A program made the translations under genes and the position numbers. 64,000 bases of DNA, taken from NCBI GenBank assembly GCA_965277075.1, contig OZ255707.1, positions 992,001-1,056,000 on the forward strand. The letters are read 5' to 3'. Below are positions 42,736-51,537 of the stretch, one piece after another. The DNA comes from Lustribacter sp965277075. Its GTDB lineage: Bacteria > Vulcanimicrobiota > Vulcanimicrobiia > Vulcanimicrobiales > Vulcanimicrobiaceae. The notes beneath the pieces were generated by a model. That model saw nothing but the letters and a program-made list of their open reading frames with translations, was not told where the DNA came from and made no database searches. Each line of letters starts with the position of its first letter. Position 1 is the stretch's first letter.

Positions 42736-43734
42736 CTATCCCGCGCTTACGCGCTGGAAGCGACCGGCCGCAACAAGCAGTTCGAGGATCTGAACGCCGT
42801 TCGTCGCCGCGCCTTTCCGCAGTTGATCGCCGACGACCCACATCTGGAAGTGCGTGTCGTCGTCGCCTTCGGGCCGCAAACGCGCGACGTGCACGACATC
42901 GGTGTTCTCCACGTCGAGCGGCGTGACGATGCCGCGATCGTGAAACACGACGCCCGGTGCGCTCGCAAGAGCAGCGCCGAGTTCGGCGGCACTCGTGGGG
43001 CGCTCCGTGGTAAAGAACACTGCCTCGCTGTGCGCGCGCCGCACCGGCACGCGCACGCAGGTTGCCGCGATATGCAGATCGGGACGGCCGAGCGTCTTGC
43101 GCGTTTCCGCAGCGACTTTTTCTTCTTCGCCGGTGTCGCCGGCACCGGAGAACGTCCCGACCTGCGGGACGACGTTATGCAGAATCGGCGCGGCGAACGT
43201 CCCGTCGGCCGGGCCCCCTCGCTCTTCCGACGCAAGCGCGTCCAAACCGGGCCGGCCCGCGCCGCTGACGGCCTGATATGTTGCCACGCGGACCGCTGAG
43301 AGCCCGGCGGTGCGTTCGATCGGCGCGAGGGCGACGCACAATACGATCGCGGTGCAGTTTCCGACCGGAAAGATGCGATGACTCTCGTGGACGGCGTGTG
43401 CGTTTACCTCGGGGACGACGAGCGGGTACGCGGGGTTTAGCCGAAACGTCGACGAGTTGTCGATCACGATGATACCGGCGTCGGCGAGTGCCGGCGCGAT
43501 CTCGGCGCTGGCGTCATCGCTCGATGCGAAGAACGCGACGTGCGGATGATCGGCGATGATGCGCGCGGCCGTTGCGACGGCGACCGGCAGCGACGCACCA
43601 TGAAACATCACCGCGTCGTCGCGTTCGCGCGATGCATAGGCAAGCAACGTCTCGACGGCGATCTTCCGTTCTTCGAGCACGCGCAGAATCGTCTCACCGA
43701 CGACACCCGTTGCTCCGACCACCGCGACCCTCAC
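42736..43734 (-). CDS. asd: Aspartate-semialdehyde dehydrogenase
   Basis: Asd reduces aspartyl phosphate to the semialdehyde. From GTG 43734 (VRVAVVGATGVVGETILRVL) the product has 332 residues, with the Rossmann glycines at the start, NSSTFRLNPAYPLVVPEVN, the active-site Cys127 in PVGNCTAI, TYQAVSGAGRPGLDAL and VPVRRAHSEAV with the proton-transfer His. The GTG overlaps the dapB stop (GTGA), and lysC follows after nine bases. Confidence 0.95.
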   Translation of the reverse strand: MRVAVVGATGVVGETILRVLEERKIAVETLLAYASRERDDAVMFHGASLPVAVATAARIIADHPHVAFFASSDDASAEIAPALADAGIIVIDNSSTFRLNPAYPLVVPEVNAHAVHESHRIFPVGNCTAIVLCVALAPIERTAGLSAVRVATYQAVSGAGRPGLDALASEERGGPADGTFAAPILHNVVPQVGTFSGAGDTGEEEKVAAETRKTLGRPDLHIAATCVRVPVRRAHSEAVFFTTERPTSAAELGAALASAPGVVFHDRGIVTPLDVENTDVVHVARLRPEGDDDTHFQMWVVGDQLRKGAATNGVQILELLVAAGRFQRVSAG

Positions 43735-44471
43735 GGCACCGTCTCCCCGAACAACAACGACTCGAGTCCGATCCGGCAACCCGCCTGCCGCCGTACGTTG
43801 CGCACGGCCAACACGATTCCCGGCCCGAATGATTCGCGCGAGAGCGAGTCGTGCCGAATCGTCAAGGTCTCGCCGTCGCCGCCGAAGAGCACTTCTTGGT
43901 GCGCGATCATTCCCGGCAGGCGCACGCTGTGGATCGGCACGCTCTTCGGACCGCCGCCGTCGGCGAGGCGTTGCGCGGTCAGCTTCGCCGTGCCGCTCGG
44001 TTTGTCACGCTTTGCATCGTGATGAAGTTCGATGATCTCGACGTTCGGCAACACCTTGACCGCCTCGACGGCGAGCCGCATCATGACGGCCGCGCCGATG
44101 GAAAAGTTCGGCACGAGCATCGCTCCGAGGTTCGTGCGCTCGCAGTCGTCGGTGAACGAGATGATGTCTTCGTCCGTCCAGCCGGTCGCACCGATCACCG
44201 GCGATACGCCGTTGTCGATCGCCGCGCGAGCGACGTCCAGCGAAACCGGATAGACCGTACAATCGACCACGACGTCCATCCCGACCGCGAAAAATGGATC
44301 GAGATCGTCGAACAGCCGAGCGTCGCCACCGACACCGACGCGCTCCGCTAACGGATCGCCCGCGCCGTCGCGCCCGAAGCCCGCGACGAGCGTTATGCCG
44401 CCTGCCGCAGCGAGGGCCGTGCAGGCGACGCGCCCGAGCCGTCCGAGCGCGCCGGCCACGCCGACGCGCAC
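43731..44471 (-). CDS. dapB: 4-hydroxy-tetrahydrodipicolinate reductase
   Basis: DapB reduces the DapA product with NAD(P)H. The 246 residues include an N-terminal VGVAGALGRLGRVACTALAA nucleotide loop, PVIGATGWTDED, NFSIGAAVMM and the signature ELHHDAKRDKPSGTA, which holds the catalytic His and Lys. The GTG start is five bases after pcrA. With lysC, asd and dapA it forms the upper lysine branch. Confidence 0.95.
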   Translation of the reverse strand: MRVGVAGALGRLGRVACTALAAAGGITLVAGFGRDGAGDPLAERVGVGGDARLFDDLDPFFAVGMDVVVDCTVYPVSLDVARAAIDNGVSPVIGATGWTDEDIISFTDDCERTNLGAMLVPNFSIGAAVMMRLAVEAVKVLPNVEIIELHHDAKRDKPSGTAKLTAQRLADGGGPKSVPIHSVRLPGMIAHQEVLFGGDGETLTIRHDSLSRESFGPGIVLAVRNVRRQAGCRIGLESLLFGETVP

Positions 44472-44475
44472 CGGA

Positions 44476-46665
44476 CTAGACTCGCTCTAAGGGCGCGTAC
44501 TTGAGCATCACCATTTTCTGCCCGACATTCGGGAAGTTGATGGTTAGCAAGCCGTCTCCACCGGCGCCTGCGACGTCGACGACGAGGCCTTCGCCCCATT
44601 TCGGATGACGCACGCGGTCGCCCGGGCTCAAGTTGAGTCCGACGCCCGCGCCCGCATTTTCGTGGATCGAGACTTCACGCCAACGGCCGCCGCCCGGCCG
44701 CGGACCGATGCCGATTCCGCCGATCACCTCGATGGACGGCATCTCTTCGATGAAGCGCGATTTCGGATGCGAGAACGTGTTGCCGAAGAGCGTCCGGCGG
44801 GCCGCGAACGACATGTAGATGCGATCCATCGCGCGCGTGACACCGACGTACGCGAGACGCCGTTCTTCTTCGAGTTCGGTCATGTCGGTCAGCGCCCGCG
44901 TGTGCGGGAAGACGCCTTCCTCGAGACCGGTGAGGAACACGATCGGAAACTCGAGGCCCTTGGCCGCGTGCATCGTCATCAGCGTAACGAAGGACACGTC
45001 CGGATCAAGGGTATCGAGATCGCTGACCAGCGCGATGTTCGCGAGAAAGTCGTCGAGCGTCGAACCGGTTTCCGGATTCGCTTCAAACTCTTTCGCGACG
45101 CCGATCAGTTCGTGCATGTTCTCGACGCGCGCGCGGCCCTCGTTCGTGTCGTCGGCCTGCAGCTCGCGCAAGTATCCTGACTCTTCCATCACGGCGACGA
45201 GCAGGTCGCTGATCGAAAACGTCTTCGCTTTCTCGCGCAGGTCATTGATCAGTTCTGCAAAGCGCTCGAGCTCGCGCTGTTTCTTCGGCACCGCCCGCTT
45301 GAGCAAACCCGAATCGAACACGGCTTGGCCGACCGAAACGCCGGCGGCGTTTGCGGCATCGAGCAGCGACGTGAGCGTTTGCTGGCCGATCGAGCGGCGC
45401 GGCACATTGACGATACGGCGAAACGCGACGGCATCCGACGGATTCACGATGTAACGCAGATACGAGAGCATGTCTTTGATCTCGGTCCGCGCGTAGAATC
45501 CGACGCCGCCGACGACGCGATACGGGATGCCTTCGGCGAGAAAGCCTTCTTCGAAATAACGTGACTGCGCGTTCGTGCGATAGAGCACGATGAAGTCGCG
45601 GTACGCCGACCCTTCGCGTACGTGCTCCTTGATCTTCTCCATCACGTAACGAACTTCGGCGCGCTCGGATTCGGCTTGGAACGCCGTGATCTTTTCGCCT
45701 TCGGCACGCTTGGTGAACAGTGACTTCGGCGCACGGTTCGGATTGTTCGCGACCAGTTCGTTTGCTGCGGAGAGAATCGTCTGCGTCGAGCGATAATTCT
45801 CTTCGAGTTTGAAGATGGTCGCGCCCGGAAAGTCTTCTTCGAAGCGCAGGATCATGCGGTAATCGCTGCCGCGCCATGAATAGATCGACTGATCGTCGTC
45901 GCCGACGACGGTGATGTTCTTGTGCTCGTCCGCAAGCATCGCAACGAGTTTGTACTGCGCGTAGTTGACGTCTTGATATTCGTCGACCAGCACGTAACGG
46001 AACTTCGATTGATACCGGACCCGCGTCTCTTCGTCGTTTTGCAACAACTCGATCGTGCGGGAAATCAAGTCATCGAAGTCAAGGCCGTTCGATTCTTGTA
46101 AACGCCGTTCGTATTCACGATAGACTTGCGCGTAACGCTCGCCGATGAACGACGGATGCTTCTCTTCGTAGGCATCGGGCGACCACAGGTTGTTCTTCGC
46201 TTTCGAAATCTCACCGAGCGCTGCGCCCGGTGCGACTTGGCGCTCGTCCATGTCGAGGTCGTGCAAAATGTCGCGCACGATCTGACGCTGGTCCGTGTCG
46301 TCCATGATCGCGAAATTGCTCGCGATGCCGATCTTTTTGCCGTCGCGGCGCAGCATGCGCACGCACATCGAGTGGAACGTTCCGACCCAGAGGTCGCGCG
46401 CAGGAGCGCCGACCATGCGTTCGAGCCGCGCTTTCATCTCGCCGGCAGCCTTGTTCGTAAAGGTGACCGCCAGAATGCGATCCGGGAAAACCTTCTTCTC
46501 GTTGAGCAAGTACGCGATGCGATGGGTAAGCACGCGCGTTTTTCCCGACCCGGCTCCCGCAAAAATCAAACACGGGCCATCGGTATGCTCGACGGCGGCG
46601 CGTTGTACGTCGTTGAGCAGTTCCGTCTCGACAATCATCAGGTTAAGATTCGCCGTGTCGGGCAA
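44476..46665 (-). CDS. pcrA: UvrD/PcrA superfamily I DNA helicase
   Basis: The 729-residue 3'-5' helicase acts in repair and in clearing replication obstacles. The motifs in order are LNDVQRAAVEH (Q motif), FAGAGSGKTRVLTHRI (Walker A), AVTFTNKAAGEMKAR (Ia), VLVDEYQDVNYAQY (II), VVGDDDQSIYSWRGSDY (III), ENYRSTQTILSAANEL (IV), LMTMHAAKGLEFPIVF (V) and EERRLAYVGVTRAMDRIY (VI). The C-terminal beta-rich tail (LSPGDRVRHPKWGEGLV) is the Tudor-like domain that PcrA uses to contact RNA polymerase. The start may be ATG 46665 or ATG 46638. Confidence 0.95.
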   Translation of the reverse strand: MPDTANLNLMIVETELLNDVQRAAVEHTDGPCLIFAGAGSGKTRVLTHRIAYLLNEKKVFPDRILAVTFTNKAAGEMKARLERMVGAPARDLWVGTFHSMCVRMLRRDGKKIGIASNFAIMDDTDQRQIVRDILHDLDMDERQVAPGAALGEISKAKNNLWSPDAYEEKHPSFIGERYAQVYREYERRLQESNGLDFDDLISRTIELLQNDEETRVRYQSKFRYVLVDEYQDVNYAQYKLVAMLADEHKNITVVGDDDQSIYSWRGSDYRMILRFEEDFPGATIFKLEENYRSTQTILSAANELVANNPNRAPKSLFTKRAEGEKITAFQAESERAEVRYVMEKIKEHVREGSAYRDFIVLYRTNAQSRYFEEGFLAEGIPYRVVGGVGFYARTEIKDMLSYLRYIVNPSDAVAFRRIVNVPRRSIGQQTLTSLLDAANAAGVSVGQAVFDSGLLKRAVPKKQRELERFAELINDLREKAKTFSISDLLVAVMEESGYLRELQADDTNEGRARVENMHELIGVAKEFEANPETGSTLDDFLANIALVSDLDTLDPDVSFVTLMTMHAAKGLEFPIVFLTGLEEGVFPHTRALTDMTELEEERRLAYVGVTRAMDRIYMSFAARRTLFGNTFSHPKSRFIEEMPSIEVIGGIGIGPRPGGGRWREVSIHENAGAGVGLNLSPGDRVRHPKWGEGLVVDVAGAGGDGLLTINFPNVGQKMVMLKYAPLERV

Positions 46666-46686
46666 TTTGGCCTAGAACGTTGGTTT

Positions 46687-47745
46687 CTACCGAACCAATC
46701 GCAAATCGTTACGGCGTTCTTCCGCTAACGTTACGGCACTCATCAGGTAGGCGAGCGTTGATTCGGCGCCCATGTTTTCGCTGGTCCGGAACTCGTCGAT
46801 ACCATCGCGGCAACCGCCGTTCTCGACCATGACCGCATTGTGCGTGTTCCGTCCGAAGAACCAAGCGTAGGCGGTTTCGGCGGCACGTCGGTCGCGCACG
46901 TCGCCGGAAACAGCCTGCGCCGCGAGGGCGGCGTCGATGAAGGACGCCGCTTCGAGCGGTTGCTGGCCAAAGCGCGCACGCACGCCGCCACGCGGATACC
47001 ACCCGTCGTTCCCGATCGGAACGAACGTGTCGTTCTCGAGGACGATCGACGCCAGAAAGGCGAACATTTCGAGGCCGGGCTGCGTCAAGCGGTCATCACG
47101 TAGCCGGTTGCCGGCCCGGATCAGCGCTTCGCAGAGGCGCGCATTGTCGTAGGTCAGTTCGTCCTGACACCAGCGCCAGTCGGGCGTTGACCGGGCGTGA
47201 TACGCCTCTGCGATCGGCGCAACGGCGTTTCGTAAGGCCGCGTCGAGCGCTGCGTGCGGCGCGGCCGCCGCAAGGGTCACGATGCCGAGCGAGGCGTATG
47301 CCCGCGAGCGAAGGTGCGGCAGCGCGGCGACTTGCGGCAGACCTGCGTCAAACATCGCGCGCGCTACGGTGCGCCACGACTCGCGCGGCGCCCGGGCCGC
47401 CGCGTAACCGAGACCCCACATCGCGCGTCCGAATGAGTCTTCGGTACCGCGTGCATCTTGCCAGCGGCGATCGTAGCCCATGAAGTTGTGGAACCAGCCG
47501 TCGGCTTGCTGCGCGTCGTGCAAAAAGCCGAGATACGTCGATACCAGCTTCGCGCCGACCGCTTCGGTCGAGCGGCGGCGCGACGCCTCAACCGCGACGA
47601 TGAGTGCGCGCCCGACGTCATCCGTACAATAACCGAAGCTCCGATTCGGAATGCTGTGGCGCGCATGCTGAAAGACGCCGACATCGTCGGTCATCGTGAC
47701 GAGATGATCGAGCACGGGGAAACCGGCGTTCGGCACGCGCAACAC
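46687..47745 (-). CDS. Glycosidase-like (alpha/alpha-toroid) protein coupled to a glycosyltransferase
   Basis: From GTG 47745 the product is 352 residues. Conserved pieces are TMTDDVGVFQHARHSIPNRS, FGYCTDDVGRALIVAVE, GWFHNFMGYDRRWQDARGTE, SFGRAMWGLGYAA and WRWCQDELTYDNARLCEAL. This set is seen in proteins, often adjacent to GT4 enzymes, that resemble six-hairpin glycosidases and are thought to help in mannan or oligosaccharide synthesis. I know of no fixed activity. The GTG overlaps the GT4 stop by one base (TAGTG), so the two are coupled. The longer frame upstream overlaps that gene and is rejected. Confidence 0.82.
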   Translation of the reverse strand: MLRVPNAGFPVLDHLVTMTDDVGVFQHARHSIPNRSFGYCTDDVGRALIVAVEASRRRSTEAVGAKLVSTYLGFLHDAQQADGWFHNFMGYDRRWQDARGTEDSFGRAMWGLGYAAARAPRESWRTVARAMFDAGLPQVAALPHLRSRAYASLGIVTLAAAAPHAALDAALRNAVAPIAEAYHARSTPDWRWCQDELTYDNARLCEALIRAGNRLRDDRLTQPGLEMFAFLASIVLENDTFVPIGNDGWYPRGGVRARFGQQPLEAASFIDAALAAQAVSGDVRDRRAAETAYAWFFGRNTHNAVMVENGGCRDGIDEFRTSENMGAESTLAYLMSAVTLAEERRNDLRLVR

Positions 47746-48941
47746 TACGCCGGCGTCGCGAGCGCGCGCGGCGGCCGAATCGGTAGCAGCGAGGAGAACA
47801 ATTTCCCGTACTCTCCGGCGACGTTCCCCCACGTCATCTGCCGTCCGAAACGGTACGCGCGACGCTCGGTACTCGAGCGCAACGCCGGATCGTCAAGGAG
47901 TGCCGTTACCGTGCGCGCGATCGAGTCCGCGTCGCGAAAATTCACGAGAAAGCCGCGTCCGTGCGCGAGCAGTTCTTCGGCATACAGGTACGGCGTGGAG
48001 ACGACGGCTTTCCCGCAACCGACGGCGTAGGCAAGGGTACCGCTTGCGATCTGCACCGGGTTGAGGTAGGGCGTCAGATAGATATCCGTCGCTTGCAAAT
48101 ATTGCACCAGCTCGTCGAAATCAAGATAGCGGTCAATCAGTCTGACGTTATTCGCCAAACCGTATTGCGCGATCAGTGCTTCGAGCGATTCGCGGTACAC
48201 TTCGCCTTCGTAGCGGCGCACGACCGGGTGCGTCTGGCCGAGAATCAGATACAGCGTCTCGGGATGCCGCGCGACGATCGCACGCATGCCTTCGATCGCG
48301 TATTCGAGACCCTTCCCCCGGTTGATCAAGCCAAACGTGGAGATAACCATGCGATCTTGCAGGCCGAACGAGCCCTTCGGCATGTCGGTTTCGCGAAACG
48401 CGACGTCGGGCACTCCGTGGTGAACGACGTTGATCTTGCTTGCATCGACGCCGTAGCGTTCAACGAGAATATCGCGTCCGGTCGCCGAGAGTACGACGAT
48501 CGCCGACGCACTCGCACAGATGGCACGCGCAACGCGCAGATGCGTCGGTGTCGGCTTCGGCAGCACCGTGTGCAGTGAAACGACGACGGGCTTCTTCACG
48601 AGCGTGATCAGATCGACGATCCACTCGCCCTCTTCGCCGCCGAAGAGCCCATATTCGTGCTGGACGTTGAGCGCATCGCATGGATGCGTGTTGACGAAGT
48701 CAGCGATTCTGCGATACGAGGAGCGGTCGTCTTGGATCAGGTGCGCGATCACGTTCGGGGGGTAGTCGCGGGGTGGGGCGCCGGGTTCCTCGATCGCGAT
48801 GACCTCGCTTGCCCCGAGATATCGCCGATCGTAACTGTCCACAACGTCCTTGGTAAACGTGGCGATCCCACATTCACGCGGGGGGAAGGAGCTGAGAAAC
48901 AGCATGCGAGGCGCGTTCGGAGTCACGAGAATCCCCTTCAA
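47745..48941 (-). CDS. GT4-family glycosyltransferase
   Basis: The 398-residue protein has a GT-B fold: FLSSFPPRECGIATFTKDVV at the start, NVQHEYGLFGGEEGEW, VVSLHTVLPKP, the linker ATGRDILVERYGVDASKINV, then the C-terminal donor domain with STFGLINRGKGLEYAIEGM, VRLIDRYLDFDELVQYLQ and YLNPVQIASGTLAYAVGCGK, in the place of the usual EXFGxxxxE. Relatives are mannosyl- and glucosyltransferases. It is followed by the toroid protein in the same operon. The 48942-49052 gap holds no gene. Confidence 0.9.
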   Translation of the reverse strand: MKGILVTPNAPRMLFLSSFPPRECGIATFTKDVVDSYDRRYLGASEVIAIEEPGAPPRDYPPNVIAHLIQDDRSSYRRIADFVNTHPCDALNVQHEYGLFGGEEGEWIVDLITLVKKPVVVSLHTVLPKPTPTHLRVARAICASASAIVVLSATGRDILVERYGVDASKINVVHHGVPDVAFRETDMPKGSFGLQDRMVISTFGLINRGKGLEYAIEGMRAIVARHPETLYLILGQTHPVVRRYEGEVYRESLEALIAQYGLANNVRLIDRYLDFDELVQYLQATDIYLTPYLNPVQIASGTLAYAVGCGKAVVSTPYLYAEELLAHGRGFLVNFRDADSIARTVTALLDDPALRSSTERRAYRFGRQMTWGNVAGEYGKLFSSLLPIRPPRALATPA

Positions 48942-49052
48942 TCAGCCGGGAGCTCCGGCGTATGCGAACGGAAACCGGTCGGACGGACCGGCGGTACGAA
49001 AGTCACATAGTCGGGTATTTCGTACCCAGGAAAGCGACGGCGCTAACGAGCG

Positions 49053-50120
49053 CTAGTGTGCCATCGGCACGCGCGCGTTCTCGTCAAGCGATTCGCCGTC
49101 GGGGATATCGGCATCATGCCCGATGACCGAACCACGCGGGACGACGGCACCTCGGCCGATGACCGCCCGGCTGGCTACAATAGCCCAATCGACGACGGCA
49201 CGCGGCTCAACCGTTACTCCATCCCAAAGCAGCGAGTCGCTGACGACGGCGCCCGAACCGACCGCACATCCGTCCCCCAGGACCGTGTAAGGGCCCACTT
49301 TTGCATCCGGGGCAACGCGAACGTCGCGACCGATAAAAACGGGGGGGACGAGAGCCGAGGCCGGCACCCCTTCCCAACCCGGGCCGTCAATCCCCGGTTG
49401 CAAGCCAAGCGGCATCGTGCCGTCGAAGATGTGCCGGTGCGACGCGAGGTACGCCTCCGGTTTGCCCAAATCGATCCAGTAATCGGCGGTCGTGAACGCA
49501 TACATCGGACGGTCGCCGGCGATGATCGCCGGGAACGTCTCGCGTTCGATCGACACCGGGCGAGCCGCCGGAATGAGATCGAGGACCTCGGGTTCGAGCA
49601 GGTAGGTGCCGGCGTTGATCTCGTTGCTCGGTGCTTCGCCGCGGCTCGGTTTTTCGACGAACGCCGAAATGCGGCCCTTGGCGTCGTGTACGACGCAGCC
49701 GAACGCCGACGGGTCCTCGACCCGAATGAGGTGGAGGCTCGCGACGCCACCTTTCTCTTGGTGGGCATTCAGCATGACGCGGAGATCGAGGCTCGTGAGG
49801 ATGTCCCCGTTGAGCACGAAGAATGGGCCGGTAATGTACTGCTGGAGATTCTTGAGGGCGCCGGCCGTGCCGAGCGGGGTCTCCTCGATCACATACCGCA
49901 CGTGCAGCCCCCAGGCGGAGCCGTCGCCGAAATAGGAAGTGATCGCTTCGGGCAGATAGCCGGCCGGGAGGATGACGTCTTCGATGCCGGCGGCTTTGAG
50001 GCGGCGCAGCGTGCGTTCGAGAAACGGCATGTTCATCACCGGAACCATCGGTTTCGGCGTCTCGAGGGTCAGCGGACGCAGCCGCGTCCCCTTACCTCCG
50101 ACCAAGACGACTGCCTGCAA
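49053..50120 (-). CDS. NDP-sugar pyrophosphorylase (mannose-1-phosphate guanylyltransferase-like)
   Basis: A TTG at 50120 preceded by GAGGAGGAACCCG, a near-perfect Shine-Dalgarno eight bases upstream, is preferred over ATG 50174. It puts LQAVVLVGGKGTRLRPLTLE at the very start, as in the family. The 355-residue product has ETPLGTAGALKNLQQY, FVLNGDILTSLDL, FVEKPSRGEA and YWIDLGKPEAYLASH of the nucleotidyltransferase domain, then hexapeptide repeats such as DAKVGPYTVLGDGCAVGSGA. It makes an activated sugar (GDP-mannose or UDP/dTDP-glucose), probably for the neighbouring glycosyltransferase. Confidence 0.9.
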   Translation of the reverse strand: MQAVVLVGGKGTRLRPLTLETPKPMVPVMNMPFLERTLRRLKAAGIEDVILPAGYLPEAITSYFGDGSAWGLHVRYVIEETPLGTAGALKNLQQYITGPFFVLNGDILTSLDLRVMLNAHQEKGGVASLHLIRVEDPSAFGCVVHDAKGRISAFVEKPSRGEAPSNEINAGTYLLEPEVLDLIPAARPVSIERETFPAIIAGDRPMYAFTTADYWIDLGKPEAYLASHRHIFDGTMPLGLQPGIDGPGWEGVPASALVPPVFIGRDVRVAPDAKVGPYTVLGDGCAVGSGAVVSDSLLWDGVTVEPRAVVDWAIVASRAVIGRGAVVPRGSVIGHDADIPDGESLDENARVPMAH

Positions 50121-50280
50121 ACGGGTTCCTCCTCGAAATGGCGGCGCGAGGCCGCCGCGCCCGGACGCCTTCACTTCTCATACTACGCGCAAAGCGCCGT
50201 GGAGGCATCCCGTGCAGCCACTTGACTCCCGTGAGGAGAATCTGCGAACCTATTGCGCGAACAAGAACGAGTCGCAGCAT

Positions 50281-50354
50281 TCCCGGTTCGTCTAATGGTA
50301 GGACAGCAGACTCTGACTCTGCTTATCGTGGTTCGAGTCCATGACCGGGAGCCA
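50281..50354 (+). tRNA. tRNA-Gln (anticodon CTG)
   Basis: The acceptor stem TCCCGGT / ACCGGGA closes the cloverleaf. The anticodon stem GCAGA/TCTGC has the loop CTCTGAC with CTG in the centre (reads CAG). The T-loop GGTTCGAGTCC is canonical and CCA is encoded at 50352-50354. It lies four bases before tRNA-Glu, so both are probably one transcript. Confidence 0.95.
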
Positions 50355-50358
50355 GTGC

Positions 50359-50434
50359 GGCCCTATCGTCTAGAGGCCTAGGACGCCGCCCTCTCACGGC
50401 GGTAACACGGGTTCGAATCCCGTTGGGGCTACCA
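50359..50434 (+). tRNA. tRNA-Glu (anticodon CTC)
   Basis: The 76-base gene has the D-loop TCGTCTAGAGGCCTAGGA, anticodon stem CCGCC/GGCGG with loop CTCTCAC (CTC, reads GAG), the T-arm CGGGTTCGAATCCCG and encoded CCA at 50432-50434. The acceptor stem pairs GGCCCTA with TGGGGCT, with two G-U pairs, one of them terminal. Its last 23 bases before the final CA recur at 60239-60261, so this gene is the integration site of a 9.8-kb island. Confidence 0.95.
50410..50432. repeat. attL-like direct repeat (tRNA-Glu 3' end)
   Basis: The 23-base sequence beginning GGTTCGAATCCCGTTGGG and ending GCTAC is the T-arm to the acceptor end of tRNA-Glu. It is repeated exactly at 60239-60261. tRNA 3' ends are favoured crossover sites of tyrosine recombinases. 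Confidence 0.85.
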
Positions 50435-50749
50435 CAAAAACCCTTATCGCATAAGTATTTGCCCTTGTCACATCTTTGTCACAGAGGCCGCAAGAACTAC
50501 GGTACTCCCTGTTTTTTTGGCGGCTTTGGGAAAACTGAAAACGCCGATGGCGAATCTGCGGAGCATGCTCAAAGAACAAGGACTGGATCGTCGATATTCG
50601 GCTGTCGTACAGCGTCCGGGCGCAAAGCCCAGGTGCCGCACTCGGCGCCGTCTTGCCCCGATCGCCTGGGACGCGACCGCTATGGTCGGCAGCCGGACAT
50701 CGCGAACTATACGATACGGTAACGGGCTGAAATTCCAACCGAATCGCGG
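50435..50749. other. Non-coding stretch next to attL
   Basis: No convincing gene is seen. It has a short hairpin CTTAT-CGC-ATAAG at 50443-50455, which could be part of a tRNA terminator, and a pair of TTGTCACA repeats at 50465-50472 and 50477-50484. Recombinase genes of tRNA islands usually lie here; none is recognisable. Short open frames on both strands lack homology. Confidence 0.5.
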
Positions 50750-51037
50750 GTGGCGTCGTCACATCCGAGTCTGTCGAAGACCGTCTACACCGCGAAGGCA
50801 GTCGCGGAGATACTCTACATTAGCACCGCGTCGGTCTATGAGAAGAACCACTATTTCGAGGTAGACGGCCAACGGCGCATCCGGCGCGATGCTGTCGAGC
50901 ACTACATCGCAGGCGGCACGCCGCAGCAGTTTATCGAGCGTGTGATAGCAGACGGCGAGAAGGGCGGCTACTCCAAGGACGATTCCGACGCGATGCAGCT
51001 GCTCGCCGAGCAGTGGCGAGCAGCTTGGTCCGATTGA
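50750..51037 (+). CDS. Excisionase-like helix-turn-helix protein
   Basis: From a GTG at 50750 the product is 95 residues: a winged-helix MerR/AlpA-type DNA-binding region (TAKAVAEILYISTASVYEKN, then FEVDGQRRIRRDAVEHYI) like HTH_17 excisionase proteins, then an acidic tail. Excisionases direct excision of integrated islands. It lies about 310 bases inside the attL copy. Distinguishing an excisionase from a small regulator requires more evidence. Confidence 0.65.
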   Translation: MASSHPSLSKTVYTAKAVAEILYISTASVYEKNHYFEVDGQRRIRRDAVEHYIAGGTPQQFIERVIADGEKGGYSKDDSDAMQLLAEQWRAAWSD

Positions 51038-51070
51038 AATGAGAGTAGGTATCCCGCGCCATCTGGACCG

Positions 51071-51523
51071 CTACCGTTCGCTGCGGCTGAGAGTCGCTGC
51101 GAAGCTGTCGACATCCATAACAGTGCAGCCTCGCCTTTCCAATTCTGCAACGATATGGGTGTCGTCGAGAATGTCTTTATCGCGTGTCACGAAAACGGTG
51201 GCCCGGCCATTGATTGCTGTCTCTACTAGGCGATCATCGTCTTCGTCGCGACAACCCATATCGAGTCCACGAATGGGTACGAATTCCGAAAGGGCCGCTA
51301 TAACATCGACGAAGTCAATCGCAAAGTCGATCGGTAACTTCAGCCGCGGCGTCTGCAATTTCTCCGCTATCTCGTAAAGAACGGGTGTCGTCATAAGGCT
51401 TATAATTCGCCCATCCCGGAGCGCGTAGAGAAGCTTGACACTGGGCGAGTCAACTTCCGTCGCTCCGCGAATCAAACCCAGCGCCGCAGAGATGAACACA
51501 TTCGCGTCCAAGACGACGCGCAA
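51071..51523 (-). CDS. PIN-domain toxin (VapC-like RNase)
   Basis: The 150-residue protein has a PIN fold: VVLDANVFISAAL with Asp6, TTPVLYEIAEKL with the conserved Glu, a middle acidic cluster CRDEDDDRLVETAING, and FVTRDKDILDD with further acidic residues. The PIN nuclease cuts RNA or tRNA. It is followed upstream by an RHH antitoxin gene (gap 14 bases), the usual antitoxin-first order. It belongs to the PIN-family toxin group that is larger than classical VapC. Confidence 0.85.
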   Translation of the reverse strand: MRVVLDANVFISAALGLIRGATEVDSPSVKLLYALRDGRIISLMTTPVLYEIAEKLQTPRLKLPIDFAIDFVDVIAALSEFVPIRGLDMGCRDEDDDRLVETAINGRATVFVTRDKDILDDTHIVAELERRGCTVMDVDSFAATLSRSER

Positions 51524-51537
51524 GGAAGCAGGTGGGA

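Noticed and set aside
50175..50280. TTGACT promoter for the tRNA pair
   Set aside because: TTGACT at 50222 has no convincing -10 at 16-18 bases, so I do not call it.
50423..50722. 99-codon plus-strand frame next to tRNA-Glu as an integrase fragment
   Set aside because: No R-H-R-Y recombinase signature or other homology; the start lies inside the tRNA.
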